Shown here piece by piece: positions 8,768 through 19,000 of a DNA stretch of 64,000 nt. The notes below the pieces were generated by a model. That model did no database searches. It was not told the DNA's origin and worked only from the letters and a program-made list of their open reading frames with translations. This DNA is from a candidate division Hyd24-12 bacterium UBA5074. Lineage in GTDB: Bacteria > Fermentibacterota > Fermentibacteria > Fermentibacterales > Fermentibacteraceae. Within the stretch, counting starts at the first letter, position 1; every line of letters begins with the position of its first letter. Position numbers and translations under genes: made by a program. The stretch is taken from contig DIAQ01000095.1 in assembly GCA_002414865.1 (NCBI GenBank), forward strand, positions 21,640 to 85,639, in the 5' to 3' direction.

Positions 8768-9270
8768 TCCCGGGCTTCTCCGGCACCGCGCGAGATCTCG
8801 GCGAGCCTCCCCCTGAGGAGCCTCCTCCTGAGCGATCCCAGCCTGTCCACGAAGAGGATGCCGTCCAGGTGGTCGTTCTCGTGCTGGGCCACCCTTGCGG
8901 CCATACCGTCCAGGGCCATCTCGAAAGGCACGAGGTCCGCGTCGAGCGCGGTGACGAGGAGATGCGAGGGCCTGATCACGTCCTCGAAGACGCCAGGCAC
9001 GCTCAGACAGCCCTCCTCCCGCCGGCAGGGGGGACCCGACGGAGAGAGGACCGGATTCACGAAGATCCTGTGACCGCATAGAACGGGAAGGCTGGACGAT
9101 TCCAGGAGGAAGATCCTGAGACCCTCGCCTATCTGTGGCGCGGCCAGGCCAAGGCCCTCCTCCTCTTCCTGGATGCGCTCGAGGTCGGCGACCACATCCT
9201 TGACGAGCAGCCCCTCGGTGTCGGGGTCCACCGGCCTCGCCACCTGTCTCAGCACAGGCGATCCGAGCAC
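8755..9270 (-). CDS. def: Peptide deformylase
   Basis: This metal hydrolase removes the formyl group from nascent proteins. All three family motifs are present: GLGLAAPQIG, EGCLSVPG (Cys ligand) and QHENDHLDG (HExxH). The start is uncertain. GTG at 9270 gives 171 residues with AGGA upstream. An in-frame CTG at 9288 overlaps the yajC stop as CTGA and has GGAGAG six bases upstream, giving 177 residues that better match the usual N-terminus before LGSPVLRQVARPV. There is no in-frame ATG. Confidence 0.93.
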   Translation of the reverse strand: MLGSPVLRQVARPVDPDTEGLLVKDVVADLERIQEEEEGLGLAAPQIGEGLRIFLLESSSLPVLCGHRIFVNPVLSPSGPPCRREEGCLSVPGVFEDVIRPSHLLVTALDADLVPFEMALDGMAARVAQHENDHLDGILFVDRLGSLRRRLLRGRLAEISRGAGEARECRT

Positions 9271-9284
9271 ATGGAGGGTCCTTT

Positions 9285-9674
9285 TCAGGAGGACTCTCCG
9301 TCCTGCCTGCGCTCGATTCCGGCGATGGCGCTGCGGTCGAGGTCTATTTTCACTCCGTCGGCGATGCGCAGCGAGACGATGTCGCCCTTCACGGCGACCA
9401 CGGAGCCGTGGATGCCACCCGTGGTGACGATCTTGTCGTCCTTCTTCAGGGAGTCGCGCATGCTGCGGAGATCCTTCTGCTGCTTCTGCTGGGGACGGAT
9501 GATGAGGAAGTAGAAGATCGCGATCATCGCCAGTATCGGGATGATCTGCATGTATCCCCCGCCGCCGAGGCATGCGGAGGCAGACTGCGGAGCGCCCCCG
9601 CCGGCCTGGCTGGAGTCCTGGGCCAGGGCAGCGGTGGCGGGGATTGCCGTCAAACAGGCGAGAATCGACCTCAT
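9285..9674 (-). CDS. yajC: Preprotein translocase accessory subunit YajC
   Basis: This is a 129-residue protein with a cleavable-looking signal (to AALAQ) and then a transmembrane helix, IIPILAMIAIFYFLIIRPQQK, whose RPQQK end is diagnostic for YajC. The cytoplasmic domain has DKIVTTGGIHGSVVAVKGD. YajC binds SecDF and the Sec channel. A signal-like segment ahead of the helix is longer than in the E. coli protein. The ATG at 9674 overlaps the ftsX stop by four bases, and secD and secF are not in the window. Confidence 0.93.
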   Translation of the reverse strand: MRSILACLTAIPATAALAQDSSQAGGGAPQSASACLGGGGYMQIIPILAMIAIFYFLIIRPQQKQQKDLRSMRDSLKKDDKIVTTGGIHGSVVAVKGDIVSLRIADGVKIDLDRSAIAGIERRQDGESS

Positions 9675-10558
9675 GTCTTCCTTTCCTGCCTCCTCGGCCG
9701 CGGTATGGCCGAGCGAAGCCCAATCCAGCTTCCGATGAAGCCGGTGACCGCGCCGAGCAGGAGCACTCCGGACACCCACCGCCCCGGCAGGAAGTCGTGA
9801 CCGACCCCCGCCTGCATCAGCGCCGAGGCAACCGCTGTCAGCAGCAGCCCTCCAGCCGAACCCGTGAAGCCGGTCAGGATTCCCTCGAGCAGGAACGGAG
9901 CCCTCAGGAACCAGTCGGATGCGCCGCAGATGCCCAGTATCTCGACCGTGAGCGACCTGCGCGACACCGAGAGCCTCATGGTGTTGGCGACCATCAGCGA
10001 GATGCTCAGCACGAGCACCGCGCCAGCGAAAATATCGAGTTTCTGCAGGGCTCCTACAACCCTGTTCAGCCCCGGAAGGTAATCCTCTCCCCAGACCACG
10101 TCTCCCACCCCCTCGAGCCGGGACAGGGTCCCTGCGAGGGTCGAAATCCGCTCCTCGCTCTCCCATCCGGGCTGGAGCGACACTTGAAGCGAGGCGGGCA
10201 GCCCGTAGCCGTCTCCGAGAAGATCGAGCAGGTCCGACCTCTCGGGCATCTCGGCCCTGAAGAGCGCCTCGGCCTCGGCGGACGACACGAAGTACACCGA
10301 CCGGACTCCGTCCATTCCCGAGACCACGTCCGCGAGCGCCCTCGCCGAGCGCTCGTCCAGGGAGTCGGTCAGGAACATCTCGATCCCTACGTTCTCCTGC
10401 TCGCTCCTGAGTATCTCCCTGATGTTCCAGGTGATGACGAGGAAGGTATCGAAGACCACGAATGACAGGCTGACCATCAGCAGCGTGGCGAGGATCGAGG
10501 AGTTCCTGCCCCGGAGGTTGAGCAGGGTCTCCCTCAGGAGGGCTCGCAGCTCGTTCAT
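9671..10558 (-). CDS. ftsX: Cell division permease-like protein FtsX
   Basis: This is a 295-residue four-helix membrane protein of the FtsX family. It has an N-terminal helix (ATLLMVSLSFVVFDTFLV), a large periplasmic loop with SSAEAEALFR, and three C-terminal helices. With FtsE it forms the complex that activates peptidoglycan hydrolases at the division site. The start overlaps the ftsE stop as TGATG. The M23 peptidase encoded at 19455 in the same gene run is a candidate target, by inference only. Confidence 0.93.
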   Translation of the reverse strand: MNELRALLRETLLNLRGRNSSILATLLMVSLSFVVFDTFLVITWNIREILRSEQENVGIEMFLTDSLDERSARALADVVSGMDGVRSVYFVSSAEAEALFRAEMPERSDLLDLLGDGYGLPASLQVSLQPGWESEERISTLAGTLSRLEGVGDVVWGEDYLPGLNRVVGALQKLDIFAGAVLVLSISLMVANTMRLSVSRRSLTVEILGICGASDWFLRAPFLLEGILTGFTGSAGGLLLTAVASALMQAGVGHDFLPGRWVSGVLLLGAVTGFIGSWIGLRSAIPRPRRQERKT

Positions 10559-11244
10559 CAGCGGGCCTCCGGCCATTCCGCCGGGTTGACCAGCCTGCCC
10601 CTCTCGAGGAAGAGGAACCGGGCTGACTCCGGGGGGACCTGCCTCGGATCGTGGGTGGCCATCATCACGGCCGTCCCGCCCCTGACTATGCCCAGGAGCA
10701 GATCGACGACCAGCCTGGAGGACTCGGGGTCGAGGTTGCCGGTGGGCTCGTCGGCAAGGACTATCTCCGGATGGGCCACCAGGGCCCGGGCCACCGCGAC
10801 CCGCTGCTGCTCTCCACCGGACAGCTCGTGCGGGAAGGAGGCCCTCCTGTGGCTGAGCTCCATCTCCGCCAGCAGTGAGAACACCCTCTTGCGGACCTGG
10901 GCCGGGGACGACCCCGAGACGATCAGCGGGAGGGCCACATTGTCGAATACCGTCCTGTCGGGCAGGAGTCGGAAGTCCTGGAAGACGATGCCGATCCTTC
11001 GCCTCGTGCCGGCCACGTCCCCGGGCCGCAGACGATCCGAGGAGCAGCCGCAGACCTCCACCCTTCCGGCGGTCGGCAGATCGCCCATCCAGACCAGGCG
11101 GAGGATGGTCGTCTTGCCGGCGCCGCTGGGGCCGGACAGGACCACGAACTCTCCGGACCGAACCTCGAAGTCGATCCCCTCCACGGCAGGCCAGTCGGAG
11201 TAGCTCCTGGCGACCCCGGTGAACTTCACCAGGGCGTCGCTCAT
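10558..11244 (-). CDS. ftsE: Cell division ATP-binding protein FtsE
   Basis: This is a 228-residue ABC ATPase with Walker A GPSGAGKTT, signature LSGGEQQRVAVARAL, Walker B IVLADEPTGNLD and the H-loop ATHD. The length and the adjacency to ftsX identify it as FtsE rather than LolD. It overlaps the S4 gene by four bases. Confidence 0.93.
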   Translation of the reverse strand: MSDALVKFTGVARSYSDWPAVEGIDFEVRSGEFVVLSGPSGAGKTTILRLVWMGDLPTAGRVEVCGCSSDRLRPGDVAGTRRRIGIVFQDFRLLPDRTVFDNVALPLIVSGSSPAQVRKRVFSLLAEMELSHRRASFPHELSGGEQQRVAVARALVAHPEIVLADEPTGNLDPESSRLVVDLLLGIVRGGTAVMMATHDPRQVPPESARFLFLERGRLVNPAEWPEAR

Positions 11245-11510
11245 CGTCCCGCAGCCTCTTCGGAGATGACTGAATAGAGCGAGGCGCGCTCGGACTTCGG
11301 CACCGACCTTCCGGCAGGCAGCTCCTTCACGATGATGACCACCGTCCTCCCGTCCGGGAGCATGGCGGAAACCTCGTCACCCGGCTTCAGGCGGGAGGAC
11401 GGTTTGGCAGCCCTGCCGTTCAGGGACACGAAGCCGCCCTCGCATGCCTTTTCTGCAATGGAGCGGGTCCTGAGAAGTCCTGCGAGCTTCAGGAAGAGGT
11501 CCACCCTCAC
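11241..11510 (-). CDS. S4-domain RNA-binding protein (RqcP/HslR-like)
   Basis: This 89-residue protein is an S4 domain, beginning VRVDLFLKLAGLLRTRSIAE and containing GFVSLNGRAAKPSSRLKPGD. The family includes HslR/Hsp15 and RqcP, which bind stalled 50S subunits or tRNA. The GTG at 11510 overlaps the stop of the upstream foldase gene as GTGA. An assignment between HslR and RqcP is not possible from the sequence alone. Confidence 0.85.
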   Translation of the reverse strand: MRVDLFLKLAGLLRTRSIAEKACEGGFVSLNGRAAKPSSRLKPGDEVSAMLPDGRTVVIIVKELPAGRSVPKSERASLYSVISEEAAGR

Positions 11511-12751
11511 CGGCGGACAACCGGGAAGGAGGTCCTCAGCGAATCGACCAGGGCGTCGACCTGCTTCTCGTACTCGATGCTGGTCACGAGCTCCTGGAGC
11601 CACGCGCCATCGTACCCTCGCCAGTCGATCTCGGCTTCGCCGCCGAGGATGGAGAACAGAGCGACCCCCGTGCCCTCCTGCACCGCCACGGCCCTCCCCG
11701 TCTCGCCGGGGTCCAGCTCCGCGATGGCGGCAGCGGCTTCGGGCATCACACGCCTGACGAGCACCATTCCGAGATCGCCGCCGCGGGAGGCGGTTCCGGC
11801 ATCTCTGCTGAAAATGGCTGCTGCATCCGCGAAGTCGTACCTGCCCGAGGAGATGAGATCGGCCACCGAGTCGGCCATGGCCATGGCGACGGCGAGGTCG
11901 CCGGGAGTCGTGTCCAGCCTCAGCAGGATGTGCGACGCGCTCATCGTGTCACCGGGAGCCCCCGAGTCGAGCCTGGCGAGATGCGCTCCGTAGGGGGAGA
12001 GGAACGGCTGGCTGAGCTGTCCGGGTCTGAGCGTCTGGAGAGCCCATTCGAATGCGGCCGTCATGTCGCCGGGAGCGAAGTAGCCGAGCTGGCCTCCGGA
12101 TCCTGCCGAGCCCGGATCGTCGGAGTATTCGCGGGCCAGGTCCTCGAAGCTCTCGCCCGCTGCGATCCTTTCGCGAAGCGAGGCGAGGAGCGCCAGTGCC
12201 TCCGCGGCATCCGGACCGGAGGGGACGACGGGGAGCAGGATCCATCCGAGATGCCTGGGCATGAGCTGGCTCTCGAGGTATTCGCCGTTGCCCTCGAGGT
12301 AGCTCACTGGATCGGCGGGAAGAGACCCGAGGCTGACATGGGACTGCACGAAGTCCTGTGCCGCCCTGCGGTCTCCCAGGACATCCGAGAGCCTTTCCTG
12401 GAGGGCCTGCAGCGTCAACCCGGCCTCCGCCAGGGCCTCGGTGAAGGCCTGTTCGTCCTCGAATCCCGAGCGCATCTCCACGACTCTCGCATCCACGAGT
12501 TCCGCGATGGTCGTCTCGGCCGGGTAGTATCCCACCTGCCTGGCGGCCTCCACCAGTATCCTCTCGTTTACGAGAGCCTGCAGGCCTTCCTCGAACAGGG
12601 AGCTGTCGGGAGCGTCGCCTGCCTCCAGCATTCCGGACTCCTCCAGATAGGCGGAGACGTCGGATCTGAGGATCGGCGTGTCACCCACGATGGCGGCGAT
12701 GCCGTCGAGGGTTCCGGAAAGTGAAAGGCACAATATCAGCAGGGATGTCAT
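11507..12751 (-). CDS. SurA-like periplasmic peptidyl-prolyl isomerase
   Basis: This is a 414-residue exported protein. The signal peptide ends near LSGTLDGIAA, followed by IVGDTPILRSDV, the SurA N-terminal start. Two parvulin domains follow, with landmarks PRHLGWILLPV then GGQLGYFAPGDM, and SASHILLRLDT then GGDLGMVLVRRVMP. This matches SurA (N-domain plus two rotamase domains), the chaperone for outer-membrane proteins. It is the last of four foldase-like genes in a row. The ATG at 12751 overlaps the preceding stop by four bases. Confidence 0.88.
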   Translation of the reverse strand: MTSLLILCLSLSGTLDGIAAIVGDTPILRSDVSAYLEESGMLEAGDAPDSSLFEEGLQALVNERILVEAARQVGYYPAETTIAELVDARVVEMRSGFEDEQAFTEALAEAGLTLQALQERLSDVLGDRRAAQDFVQSHVSLGSLPADPVSYLEGNGEYLESQLMPRHLGWILLPVVPSGPDAAEALALLASLRERIAAGESFEDLAREYSDDPGSAGSGGQLGYFAPGDMTAAFEWALQTLRPGQLSQPFLSPYGAHLARLDSGAPGDTMSASHILLRLDTTPGDLAVAMAMADSVADLISSGRYDFADAAAIFSRDAGTASRGGDLGMVLVRRVMPEAAAAIAELDPGETGRAVAVQEGTGVALFSILGGEAEIDWRGYDGAWLQELVTSIEYEKQVDALVDSLRTSFPVVRR

Positions 12752-13605
12752 CTTTCTCCGCCTCCGACTGCTGCGCCGACCTCGTACCTCGAGCGGGCCA
12801 CCTCGAGCAGGCTGTCCACGACCGCGGCGCGGCGGCCGCGCAGGATGACCTCGGAAAGGCTCGCGGCAACCCTGGCGGTGTCGGTGAGGGCGCGCGTCTC
12901 CGTGACGAGGAAGATGCGCCATCCTGTATCGGAGCCCACCACGTCGCTAAGCCCGGTCAGCGTCCCGATCCCGGCCGGGAGTCCCCTTCCCGTGAGCTCG
13001 CCGCCCACGAGGAAGCCCATGTCCCCTCCGATGGCTGACCTCTGGGCCAGGGAGGCGTTCTCGGCGAGCACCTGGAAACTCTGTCCTGCGGCGACCCTGG
13101 CCCTGAGCGATTCGGCCGTCGCGCTGTCCGGGACCAGCATCTCGAAGTAATGCCTTTCGACTGAATAGAGGAGGCTGTCCTGCCTCATCAGGCTTCTCAC
13201 CTCACCCATGGTGGGGGCGGCGATCTGCGAGAGCTCCCTGGAGAGGAGCAGGTCCCTCCGCAGGAGCTGCACGGCCCTCCTGGCCACGAAGCCGCCCAGC
13301 ACCGGGTCGTCCAGGCCTTCGTCGACGGCCAGCCTCGCAAGGAGCTCGTCTTCGGTCCAGGCGAGGGCGGCCTGCCGGCCGTCACCTCCCGGATCGGCCA
13401 GGGCCAGCTCCTCGGCGGTCAGGACAGCGCCTTCCACCGACGCGGCGGCAGCCACCCCCGGCGCATCTCCGGCCATCGGCCCCTCCGGCTCCACCCTGGA
13501 GCCTGCCAGCAGATAGGCCCCGGCCACGGCAGCCAGCGCCAGCACCGGCACGGCGATGCCCCAAACCGGGAAAGCGCTCTGCTCGTCAGTTCTGGACGTG
13601 CTCAA
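12748..13605 (-). CDS. Membrane-anchored parvulin-type foldase
   Basis: This is a 285-residue protein with one N-terminal transmembrane segment (VWGIAVPVLALAAVAGAYLL) and no cleavage site, then a SurA_N-like helical region and one parvulin domain (VERHYFEMLVPDS, GGDMGFLVGGELTGRGL, GWRIFLVTE). It is the PpiD-like or PrsA-like member of the series. The TTG at 13605 has GGAGAGGC upstream and lies inside the end of the preceding gene. The usual catalytic residues of parvulins are hard to place, so enzyme activity is uncertain. Confidence 0.75.
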   Translation of the reverse strand: MSTSRTDEQSAFPVWGIAVPVLALAAVAGAYLLAGSRVEPEGPMAGDAPGVAAAASVEGAVLTAEELALADPGGDGRQAALAWTEDELLARLAVDEGLDDPVLGGFVARRAVQLLRRDLLLSRELSQIAAPTMGEVRSLMRQDSLLYSVERHYFEMLVPDSATAESLRARVAAGQSFQVLAENASLAQRSAIGGDMGFLVGGELTGRGLPAGIGTLTGLSDVVGSDTGWRIFLVTETRALTDTARVAASLSEVILRGRRAAVVDSLLEVARSRYEVGAAVGGGER

Positions 13606-14407
13606 GCAGCCTCTCCGGATACATGGTCACCGTATGCCTGGCCTCGAGCGAGTCGAGAAGGCTCATCAGCACCTGTTCCTGCTCGGAGGCATAGAGCTCC
13701 TGCTCGGCGAGCGCGAGTATGTCCTCGTCGCTGGGAGCGGGGCTGAGAGGCCTGGTCTCGAGCACCTTTATGATGTGATAGCCCATGGAGGTATGGACAA
13801 CGCCGCTCATCTGGCCGGGGGCCAGGGAGAAGGCGGCCTCCTCGAACGGGACCACGGCCTGGCCGCGGGAAAGCCAGCCCAGGTCGCCGCCATCCGGCGC
13901 GCTTGGACAGGTCGAGTATTCCATTGCCAGCGTGTCGAAGCTCTCTCCGGAGCGGAGCCGTGCGAGGAGCGACTGGGCGAGGTCTTCGTCGGGCACGAGA
14001 ATGTGCCTGGCGTGGATCTCCATCCTGTAGCTGTCCCCCCAGCTGGCCACATAGTTCTCGACGTCCAGGCGCGACACCTCTATGTCCGCGGTGGCCTTGC
14101 TGATGTAGGCCTCGAGGAGTATCTGCCTGATCTGGCTGTCGATCGCAGCAGCCACCTCGGGATCAGAGGCCAGGTTCTCCTCCTCGGCCGCCTGAACCAG
14201 GAGCTCCTCGCGCACCCAGCTCCTGAGGACATCCTCGGCTTCGGCCGAGCTGGTCACTCCCAGGTACTGCCTGTTCTGCTCGCCACCGACAAGTGCGACC
14301 AGCTGATCCCAGGTGAGGGAAGTCGTGTCGACAGAGGCGAGGACATCGGCATGTGCGGGAATGGCGCACAATGCCGTTGCGATCAGGACCGCTGCTGGTA
14401 ACCGCAT
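13586..14407 (-). CDS. PrsA/PpiC-type exported parvulin foldase
   Basis: This is a 273-residue exported protein with signal peptide ending PAHADV. Helical N- and C-lobes flank one well-conserved parvulin domain: ARHILVPDEDLAQSLLARL, then CPSAPDGGDLGWLSRGQAVVPF, then GYHIIKVLETR. This domain looks catalytically normal. It probably assists folding of exported proteins in the periplasm. The ATG at 14407 begins the signal peptide; the upstream in-frame ATG at 14446 lies within the previous gene. Confidence 0.88.
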   Translation of the reverse strand: MRLPAAVLIATALCAIPAHADVLASVDTTSLTWDQLVALVGGEQNRQYLGVTSSAEAEDVLRSWVREELLVQAAEEENLASDPEVAAAIDSQIRQILLEAYISKATADIEVSRLDVENYVASWGDSYRMEIHARHILVPDEDLAQSLLARLRSGESFDTLAMEYSTCPSAPDGGDLGWLSRGQAVVPFEEAAFSLAPGQMSGVVHTSMGYHIIKVLETRPLSPAPSDEDILALAEQELYASEQEQVLMSLLDSLEARHTVTMYPERLLEHVQN

Positions 14408-14427
14408 CTGGGAACCCCCGTATCTCT

Positions 14428-16038
14428 TTAGTAAGTGCTTCCCCATGGGTCAACGGCCTCGACGGCCGCACTGTCAATCTCTACACCGTACTGCAGGCGC
14501 AGTTCCGACACGAAGGCGGCGAACCGCGCCTCTACATCCTCCGCGCGGGCGGCCTCGGACAGCAGCCCCCAGATCTCCGACGCCTCCGCGGTATCGGGCG
14601 GGGCAACCTCGACGACCTGGAAATAGGCCACCACGCCCTCGGTACCCGTTTCCACCGGGCCGCCGAACGAGCCTTCGGCCGAGGAGAAGATGGCTTCGCC
14701 CATCGGACCGAAGGATTCGGGGACCTGCAGGGGGGTCGGGACGGGATCGCCTTCCTCGTCCAGCGGAGACCACGTCTCGACGGCATCGAAGGACGAGACA
14801 GGACCGAGCGAGTCCGATAGCTCCTCGGGCAGGTATGCCAGCAGGACCGAGCGCCTCTCCGGATACAGCAGGGCGCCCCTGTTCCTCTGGTAGAAGTCGA
14901 GCACCACCGCCGAATCGGGGGGCGGGACGCGTGACAGGACGCTCCTGCGCAGCAGCGCTTCGACCGACGCCATGGCCCCCACCGATCCCGGGTCCTCCTG
15001 CAGGCCCGCCGACCGGGCCATCGAGGCCGCCCAGCGCGTAGAGGCGATCGAAGTGGCATAGAACCAGATGTCGACGCCGGCGCCGGCGGGGCCCGGCCTC
15101 GGGGGAGCGAAGGCCTGGAGCTCCTCGGGGACCTCCATGCCGAAGAAGCTGTCCGGCTTCATGGACTCGAGCAGCCACGCGATATCCCCGGCCGTCACCG
15201 CGCCTCCTTCGTAGCGCACCAGCACCGTCGCGCCGTCGACATCCACTCCCGGACGATAGGTGCCGTCGACCACGGCCAGCCCCGCGGCGAAGCTGTCGAT
15301 GGCCGAGCTGACTGGCTCGAGGGCGGTCCGGGACTCCATCCATTTGAGGAAGGAGATGGTGCCGATGCCCGAGGGGAGCGTGTCCGACACCTGCCCTGTG
15401 AGGTCGAACTCGGCGGCTGCCCAGGCGCCGTAGACCGGGAACACGAACGCGCCTTCCCCTGCTCGCGGACCGACGATCTCCGTGATGTCGGAGGGCAGCG
15501 CCAGCAGCGGACCGTCGAGCGTGCGCAGGCTGGATCCTCCCGCGCTCCACGGCGCGAGTGCGGTGGAGTCCGGCTGCACGTTCCCGCCCCTGCCCCAGGC
15601 TGAAGCAATGGCAGCGGCCGAGGAGCTGTCCGGCATCAGGACGATGCGAAGCCTGAAGCGCCTTGTGAGGGAGAGGAGCGAGGCCGTATCCGTGCCCGCC
15701 GCGAAGAAGGATTCGTACTGCTGCCCGCGCCAGTCGTCGGAGAGTCTGGCATCCTCGTACAGGGAGATCCAGCGGTTGTCCCCGCTGTCAGGCGGAGTTG
15801 CCTCCAGCGCGAGCTCGAGGAGGTTCTTCGTGATCAGCCTGTCCATCAGGGCGAGCCTTCCCGTTGGCTCGAGCACGCCTACCTGTTCCTCCGGCGAGAG
15901 CGCTGCGAAGGCCTGCCTGTACTGCTCGACGGTGATCTCCCTCTCGCCCACCCTCGCGAGAATGTCGCTCTTCCTGCCGCAGGAGACGGAGGCCGCGACA
16001 ACGAGAAGAGCAGGAACCAGCATCCGCAGCGTTTTCAT
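14428..16038 (-). CDS. Lipoprotein with SurA_N-like start and diverged foldase repeats
   Basis: This is a 536-residue lipoprotein (lipobox VAASVSC). The N-terminus, ILARVGEREITVEQYRQAF, is the SurA/PrsA N-terminal pattern. The central and C-terminal parts hold diverged parvulin-like segments (LYPERRSVLLAYLPEEL, then VVAYFQVVEVAPPD), with no complete active site visible. It probably acts as a chaperone, not an isomerase. It is first of the four foldase-type genes after mfd. The ATG at 16038 has AGGAAGGA upstream. Confidence 0.7.
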   Translation of the reverse strand: MKTLRMLVPALLVVAASVSCGRKSDILARVGEREITVEQYRQAFAALSPEEQVGVLEPTGRLALMDRLITKNLLELALEATPPDSGDNRWISLYEDARLSDDWRGQQYESFFAAGTDTASLLSLTRRFRLRIVLMPDSSSAAAIASAWGRGGNVQPDSTALAPWSAGGSSLRTLDGPLLALPSDITEIVGPRAGEGAFVFPVYGAWAAAEFDLTGQVSDTLPSGIGTISFLKWMESRTALEPVSSAIDSFAAGLAVVDGTYRPGVDVDGATVLVRYEGGAVTAGDIAWLLESMKPDSFFGMEVPEELQAFAPPRPGPAGAGVDIWFYATSIASTRWAASMARSAGLQEDPGSVGAMASVEALLRRSVLSRVPPPDSAVVLDFYQRNRGALLYPERRSVLLAYLPEELSDSLGPVSSFDAVETWSPLDEEGDPVPTPLQVPESFGPMGEAIFSSAEGSFGGPVETGTEGVVAYFQVVEVAPPDTAEASEIWGLLSEAARAEDVEARFAAFVSELRLQYGVEIDSAAVEAVDPWGSTY

Positions 16039-16080
16039 ATGTCCTTCCTGAATGTTGCAGGGAAGGTTGTTTATACCCAA

Positions 16081-19000
16081 CTAACCGAGGCGCCGCAATG
16101 CGGAAGTCGCGAGGCCCAGTAAACCAACTGCTTCGGCACCTTCATATTCCAGTGCGATGACCAGGCGGCCGGTCTTCTCCCTCACGATGGCTCTCGTCCC
16201 GAATCCCGCGAGCCTCCTCCCGGCCTCCGCCTCCGTGACCGCCCCGGAACGGAGAACGATGCGAAGCGATTTCCCGCCCCCCACGACCTCCTCGGCGCCG
16301 GCGGAGCCCGCAAGCACCCTCAGCCGGGCTCTCTCGGCGCAGTTCGAGACCTGGTCGGGCATCTCTCCGTACCTGTCCCTCACGAACCGTTTCCAGTCCT
16401 CCACATCCTCCTCGCCGGAGGAGCGCCAGACTATCCTGTAGAGCCTCACGCGCTCGAGGATGTCCGGCATGTAATCCTCGGGTATGAAGGCATCTCCGGG
16501 CATCTCTATGCGGATATCCGCCTGTGGCCCCTGGAGCCCGCCACGCAGCCTGGAGGCCTCCTCCGCGATGAGATCCTCGAACAGCGAATAGCCGATGGAC
16601 TCGATCTGTCCGTGCTGCCTTGCGCCCAGCAGCTCGCCGGCGCCCCTCGTCTCCAGGTCCCTCATGGCGACATGCCATCCCGATCCCAGCTCCGTGAACC
16701 GGGAGATGGACTCGAGCCTCGTCCGGGCTTCGGGCGACAGGCCCCGCCGCCCGGCGGGATGGAGGAGGTAGCAGTAAGCCCTGTGATAGCTCCTCCCCAC
16801 CCTGCCGCGCAGCTGGTACAGGTCGGCCACCCCGAAGGTCTGCGCGTTGTCTATGAAGATCGTGTTGACCCTCGGCAGGTCCAGGCCCGATTCGATGATG
16901 GCGGTGCACAGCAGGAGGTCGTAACCGCCCTCCATGAAGCTGTGCATGACCTCCTCGAGGGCTTCCGGCCTCATCTGCCCGTGGGCGGTGCAGATCCTCA
17001 CGCCGGGGAGGGCTGACTGGAGGTCGGCCAGGACATCTCCTAGGGTGGCGATCCTGTTGTGGACGTAGAAGACCTGGCCCTCGCGCTCCAGCTCGCGGTT
17101 GACAGCCGTGGCGACGATCCGGGGATTGAAGGTCGCGAGCTCGGTATGGACGGGGTACCGGTCCCTGGGCGGAGTGGCTATCAGCGAGATGTCCCTGAAC
17201 CCCGAGAGGGCCATGTGAAGCGTCCTCGGAATAGGCGTGGCGGTCATCGCGAGGGTGTCCACCGAGGTTCTGAGCTCGCGCAGGTACTCCTTCTGGCGCA
17301 CTCCGAAGCGATGCTCCTCGTCGATTATGACCAGGCCGAGACGGTTGAACCGCACATCCTTCTGCAGGATGCGGTGTGTCCCGACGATGATCGAGACGCT
17401 CCCCTCGGCGAGGCCAGCCAGCACCTCGCGCTGCTCAGCGGGTGTCTGGAAGCGGCTGAGGACGCCCACCTTCACCGGGAACTCGGCCAGTCGATCGCGG
17501 AACGTCTGGAAATGCTGCTCGGCCAGAATGGTGGTAGGCACGAGGACGGCCACCTGCAGGCCTGCATCCGCAGCCCTGAATGCGGCCCTGAGGGCGACTT
17601 CAGTCTTCCCGTATCCGACGTCGCCGCATATCAGCCTGTCCATGGGCATCGGCTTCGTGAAGTCCTCCTTCACCCTCTCGATAGTCGTCCTCTGGTCGGG
17701 CGTCTCCTCGAACGGGAAGGTCCTCTCCAGAGCATCCATGAGGTTGGAGGGCGGCGGGATAAGGGGCCGCTCCCTGGCCTTCCTCTCCGCGTAGAGGACC
17801 GCCAGGCGGCCGGCGATCTCCGCGGCCCTCACCCTGGCCCTCGACACGCGGCCGCTCCAGAACGAAGCCCCGATCCTGTCCAGCTGCGGGTGGGCGTCTC
17901 CCGGGGTCCTGTAGAGGTGAACCTGGCCGATCTCGGGAACCGGGACCAGGAGCTTGTCACCGTCCGCATATTCTATCGAGAGGCAGTCGATCGTCTCGCC
18001 CCCCGTCGACACCCGCTCCAGGCCTCTGAAGATCCCAATGCCGTACTGCCTGTGGACTACGAACTGCCCTGGAGAGAGGTCGTCGTCCACAGCCGCGGGC
18101 TCCCCGCCCCTGAAGCGCCTCACGGTTCCCGGCCTGCGCCTCCCGGAGAGCAGGCGTCTCTCGGACAGCACGACAAGGCCCTTCTCGGGCATCCTGAAGC
18201 CCTCGGATATCGAGAGGACCTGGACATCGACCTCCATCCCCTCCGGGATCAGGGCGGCGAACGCCTCCTTCTCGGCGGGCGAATCGCAGGCAACCGCAAT
18301 CCTGTAGCCATCTCCGAGCCAATCCGAGAACTGCCTCCTCATCTCCTCGGGATGGCCCACGTAGGTCTCCTGGGGGAGCGTGAGGCAGTATTCGTCCACG
18401 TCCTCGGACGGAGTGACCTCGAAGCTGACAGTCCGGGGGCATGCCGAGAGCCTCTCCAGCATCTCCTCCGGAGTGGCGAACTGCTGCCCGGGGGTGAACC
18501 CGGCATCGGCGGGGAATCCCTGCGTCTGGGTCTCCCAGGCCGCCTTCAGGCTCTCCTGCAGCCTGCCGGGCTCCACGAGCACCAGAGTCCCGATGGTGGC
18601 GAGGTAGTCGGGCAGGGTCGCCGAGTCGTCCATGAACAGCGGGAGGTGGTGCTCCAGGCCAGGTATATTGTTTGATATCAGCATCTTTTCAGCTAGGTAA
18701 TGCCCCTGCGGAAGCCGTTCCATGGCCCTGTCCCAGAGCTCCGGGCGGAGGACAGCCTCCCTGGCGGGCAGCAGGTCGGCGGAGGCGACCTCGCGGATGC
18801 TCCGCTGCGACCTCTGATCGAAGATGCGGAGCGACTCGACCTCGTCACCGAAGAACTCGATGCGGACAGGGTTGTCCATGCCGAAGCCGCCTGCGTCGAT
18901 GACGCCTCCCCTGGCGGCCCACCGACCCTGCTCGACCACCGAGTCCTCCCTTTCGTACCCCGCGCTCACCAGCCATGACGAAAGCTCTGCGGGGTCTAGG

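Noticed and set aside
7833..8786. Upstream extension of the DUF116 frame
   Set aside because: This part runs out of phase with fmt, which has full catalytic motifs. The TTG overlapping the fmt stop is the realistic start.
10558..11244. LolD as an alternative to FtsE
   Set aside because: The next gene is a canonical four-helix FtsX rather than a LolC/E-type permease, so FtsE is preferred.
17059..18675. 538-codon plus-strand frame
   Set aside because: It is antisense to mfd and shows the usual GC-rich shadow composition.
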